From assembly GCA_963921825.1 (NCBI GenBank), contig OY997590.1, forward strand, positions 44,161,039 to 44,225,038: a stretch of 64,000 nt of DNA, in the 5' to 3' direction. The translations under genes and the position numbers were made by a program. The notes under the pieces were generated by a model. That model saw only the letters and a list, made by a program, of their open reading frames with translations. It was not told where the DNA came from and did no database searches. This document shows, one piece after another, positions 61,690 to 64,000 of this stretch (its first letter is position 1; each line of letters begins with the position of its first letter). The DNA is from Erodium maritimum. Its lineage: Eukaryota > Streptophyta > Magnoliopsida > Geraniales > Geraniaceae.

Positions 61690-62110
61690 GTTGTGTGTTA
61701 TTATTGTTGAGTTTTGGGTGGCCTTGAGAGCCCGTGTTATTATTGTTGAGTTTTGGGTGGCCTTGAGAGCCCGTGTTATTATTGTTGAGGTTTTGGTGGC
61801 CTTGAGAGCCCGTGTTATTATTGTTGAGTTTTGGGTGGCCTTGGGAGCCCGTGTTATTATTGTTGAGTTTTGGGTGGCCTTGAGAGCCCGTGTTATTACT
61901 GTTGAGTCTTGGGTGGCCTTGAGAGCCCGTGTTATTACTGTTGAGTCTTGGGTGGCCATGAGGGCCCGTGTTGTTATTCTTGGAGTTGGGTGGCCGTGAG
62001 TGCCCGTGGGGTTGTGAACCTGTACTTTACCGTTGGTGTCTTGGGTGGCCATGAGGGCCCGTAGGGTTGTTGAACCTGTGTTTGGTTGTTGATGTCTTGT
62101 TGGCATTGAG
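61690..62110. repeat. 39-bp minisatellite, copy in the gypsy solo LTR
   Basis: Inverted relative to the copies at 14568 and 22918. The unit reads TTATTATTGTTGAGTTTTGG followed by GTGGCCTTGAGAGCCCGTG; about ten units, more diverged than in the paired LTRs. Confidence 0.88.
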
Positions 62111-62189
62111 TGCCTGTGGAGTTTGGGACTGGTGTCGTTAATTTCTGTTGAACCTTGTTTGTGATTGTGTTTGTTTACTGGATACTGGT

Positions 62190-62410
62190 GGAGGTTGTGT
62201 GGTGTAGCTAGCCTCCCGACTGGGATCGGGAGAAGCGGAGAGGTTGTGGGCTAGCTCCCCGACTGGGATCGGGGGAAGGACGTGCGGGTGTGGCTAACCA
62301 CCCGACTGGGATCGGGTGAAGCGGAGAGGTTGTGGGTTAGCCTCCCGACTGGGATCGGGAGAAGTTGCGCGACAGGTCGACCGTCTGGCCCGACTGGGAT
62401 CGGAAAGGGC
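62190..62410. repeat. Repeats of CCCGACTGGGATCGGG in the gypsy solo LTR
   Basis: About five imperfect units of 45-55 bp with the core CTCCCGACTGGGATCGGGAG, itself a near-palindrome. Shorter versions (CCCGATCTCTGTCGGGAGGC) lie at 14390-14490 and 22740-22850 in the paired LTRs. Confidence 0.8.
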
Positions 62411-64000
62411 GAGATACAGAGATGGTTACTGAGCAGCTGGTATGCGATCCTTTGTGATCTTGTTTGGTGTGCGATCCTTTGTGATCTTGGGTGTTGCGTG
62501 GTTGTCTGTCGTGTACTTGGAGGAGGTCGTCGATTGTTGTGTCGGGTCTACATCACGTGTCCGAGTGTTGAGTCAGTTGAGGAAAGTATTGGTCGTGTGT
62601 GTGTCTTTTGAGTCGTTGTTGGTGTCACTGGCTTTGTCTGCTAAGTATGCCGTAGTCAGTCTGTTATTAGTGGTGGTGAGCGAACGCTCACGCATAGCTG
62701 CTTTTCCTACAGGTACCGTTCGCAGTCTGGACTAGGTGAGCTTCTGAAGCTTGAAGCGGGTTGCTGGGTGTTTTGAGTCTAGTGACGTGTACCTCGTTTT
62801 TGTCCAAGTGTTGGGACTAATATTTTTTTGAGATGTAAATATTATTATTTTGTTGAACTAAACTGGCTTTTAAAGTGATTTAATGAAAACAGGCTTCAAG
62901 TATTGTAACTTTTTAAACGTTCGCGTCCCTAGTTCGGTTCGCTGAAATTGGGGCGTGACAAGCTGGATATAGACAAAACTGTGAGGTTTGGCTGAGATTT
63001 GAACGAAGACGAAGGTGAATGGATGGAGTGGAAGAGGTGCGTAGATAGTGAAGCCGCCCCACCATGGTGATGATGATGGTGAAGCCGGATCTAGACAAAA
63101 AATTTATATTATTTTTTATATAAAAACTGAATTTTAAAAAATTAAAATTAAAGTTTTAAAAATGCAAAATATTTTTTGAAAATAATAACTGATTTTTTTA
63201 AAATAAAAACTGTTTTTAAAAATAAAATCTGTTTTTTTAATAATTTTATTATGTAAAACTGAATTTTCAAAATAATTATTTTTAAATTTTTATTTTACTA
63301 AAATAAAAAAAAATAAAAAAAACTAATTTGTTGTAAAATAAAAAAATTAGGATTTAGAGTTAGAAGGTAGGGGGTGTAAATTTGAGTAATAGTTAAGGAC
63401 ATTTTGGGCATTTTTTTAAAAGTGAACAATAAACTGACTGAGCTGACTGACGGAAGGGGGTCTGAGTTACATTTCGAAACTTCAGAGTATGTATTTGTTA
63501 CGTTTAAACTTCAGAGTAAACATCGGTTATATGGCCATGGTTTGGGGTAGGTATTTGTAGTTTTCCCTAATACTTTTCAAAATCAACACCGAAATAATTC
63601 TTTTTTTCGTGCTTCAAAAAAAACATGTGATGGGGGTGATAAAACACACGTAATTTAATGATAAACCTAGTGCCGGGTGTTGATAAAAATAGTGTTCATA
63701 AAAAGCACGTGATGATGTGATAAAATCATGACCAATTTTGGAAATGAGGTGACAAAACCAGTGTAAAGTGTTGATAAAATCAGAGTAAAAGTGTTGATAA
63801 AATCAGAGTAAAGTGTTGATAAAATTTACCCATATATAATTTTTTTTAAATCAGCCCCGAAATTAAAAAAAAAACTATGCTTCAAAATATATTCATGAGT
63901 GATCTTGATAGAAAGCCCTTGAAAAAACAAAACTAATGGCGCAAGTTTGAAGCCAATCGGAGTTCAAACGAAACGAGAAAAATTAAATTAGTGAATTGGT

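Larger units (their letters stand above)
58152..62960 (+). mobile_element. Solo LTR of the gypsy family, entered by a copia solo LTR
   Basis: Begins TGTAATAACCACTTCTGG and ends GGGGCGTGACA, colinear with the gypsy LTR at 22139-25075 (reverse-complemented). Flanks are AGCCG (58147-58151) and AGCTG (62961-62965), a 5-bp duplication with one change. Its own length, without the nested copia LTR, is about 3.1 kb. It is more diverged from the two LTRs at 13823-25075 than those are from each other. No internal gypsy sequence is present. Confidence 0.88.
56907..63567. mobile_element. Mutator-type element with long terminal inverted repeats, entered by a gypsy LTR
   Basis: Terminal repeats start GGGAAAACTACAGATACCTA (left) and GGGAAAACTACAAATACCTA (right, reversed) and can be followed for about 470-510 bp (56907-57420 against about 63095-63567), including TTCGAAATGTAACTCAGACC. 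The flanking 9-mers TAATATTTT (56898-56906) and TAATACTTT (63568-63576) agree at eight of nine. Without the inserted LTR it is about 1.85 kb. The interior (about 57600-58151 and 62961-63094) is GC-richer than the arms and has no transposase. Confidence 0.8.
56308..64000. mobile_element. Foldback element with GTTGATAAAA repeats, runs off the right edge
   Basis: Left arm about 56350-56480 (ACCAATTCATTAATTTAATA, ACTCCGATTAGCTTCAAAAT, AAGGGCTTTAAATCAAGGTC) is the reverse complement, with moderate divergence, of about 63880-64000 (end of window). Between the arms lie two blocks of short degenerate repeats built on GTGTTGATAAAA and GAGGTGATAAAA (about 56490-56890 and 63620-63830). The sequence is split by the Mutator-type element at 56907-63567. 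The left end may be near 56308; the right end and any target duplication lie outside the window. Confidence 0.6.

Overview
This is plant nuclear DNA, almost certainly from a eudicot. It has intron-bearing plant genes with GT-AG splice sites, a plastid-targeted protein of a plant/cyanobacterial family, plant-type Ty1/copia and Ty3/gypsy elements with Met-tRNA-type primer sites, plant L1-type LINEs, and Mutator-like and hAT-like DNA elements. The sequence alone does not give the species.

Only two host genes are convincing. The first (6915-9467, +, five exons, 452 codons) is an AVT6-type vacuolar amino-acid transporter. The second (50611-56141, -, five exons, 260 codons) is a DUF3054 plastid membrane protein; its third intron has grown to about 4 kb by transposon insertion. 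All exon junctions of both genes could be read directly and keep the frame.

Layout: 1-1075 LINE fragment (-); 1076-4515 decayed copia (+) carrying a 37-bp LINE tail with perfect target-site duplication (TSD); 4516-5479 AT-rich DNA with a hAT-like end; 5496-6667 a GC-rich poly(A) retroposon with 16-bp TSD and an internal G20 run, about 230 bp upstream of the transporter; 6915-9467 transporter; 9468-10794 flank. 10795-42173 is a block of related copia copies sharing one LTR family: a first 5' LTR that was itself entered by an inverted solo LTR of the same family and by a largely whole gypsy element (13823-25075), then two internal regions in a row, the second entered by two LINE copies. 42174-49317 is a minus-strand copia fragment whose LTR was entered by a 4.8-kb element (43987-48763) that holds a third LINE copy and two hairpin MITEs. 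49686-50017 is a small Mutator-type MITE. After the DUF3054 gene, 56308-64000 is a four-deep nest: foldback element, Mutator-type element, gypsy solo LTR, copia solo LTR.

The value of the window lies mostly in its insertion stratigraphy. Many insertions keep readable target duplications (5 bp for LTR elements, 8 bp for hAT, 9 bp for Mutator-type, 13-16 bp for LINE-mediated), so relative order can be read from the sequence. No operon, CRISPR array, rRNA or tRNA gene was seen. I found no convincing new protein system; the best candidates for undescribed things are the GC-rich retroposon, the ORF1-only LINE derivatives and the (TA)n-flanked hairpin MITE family.
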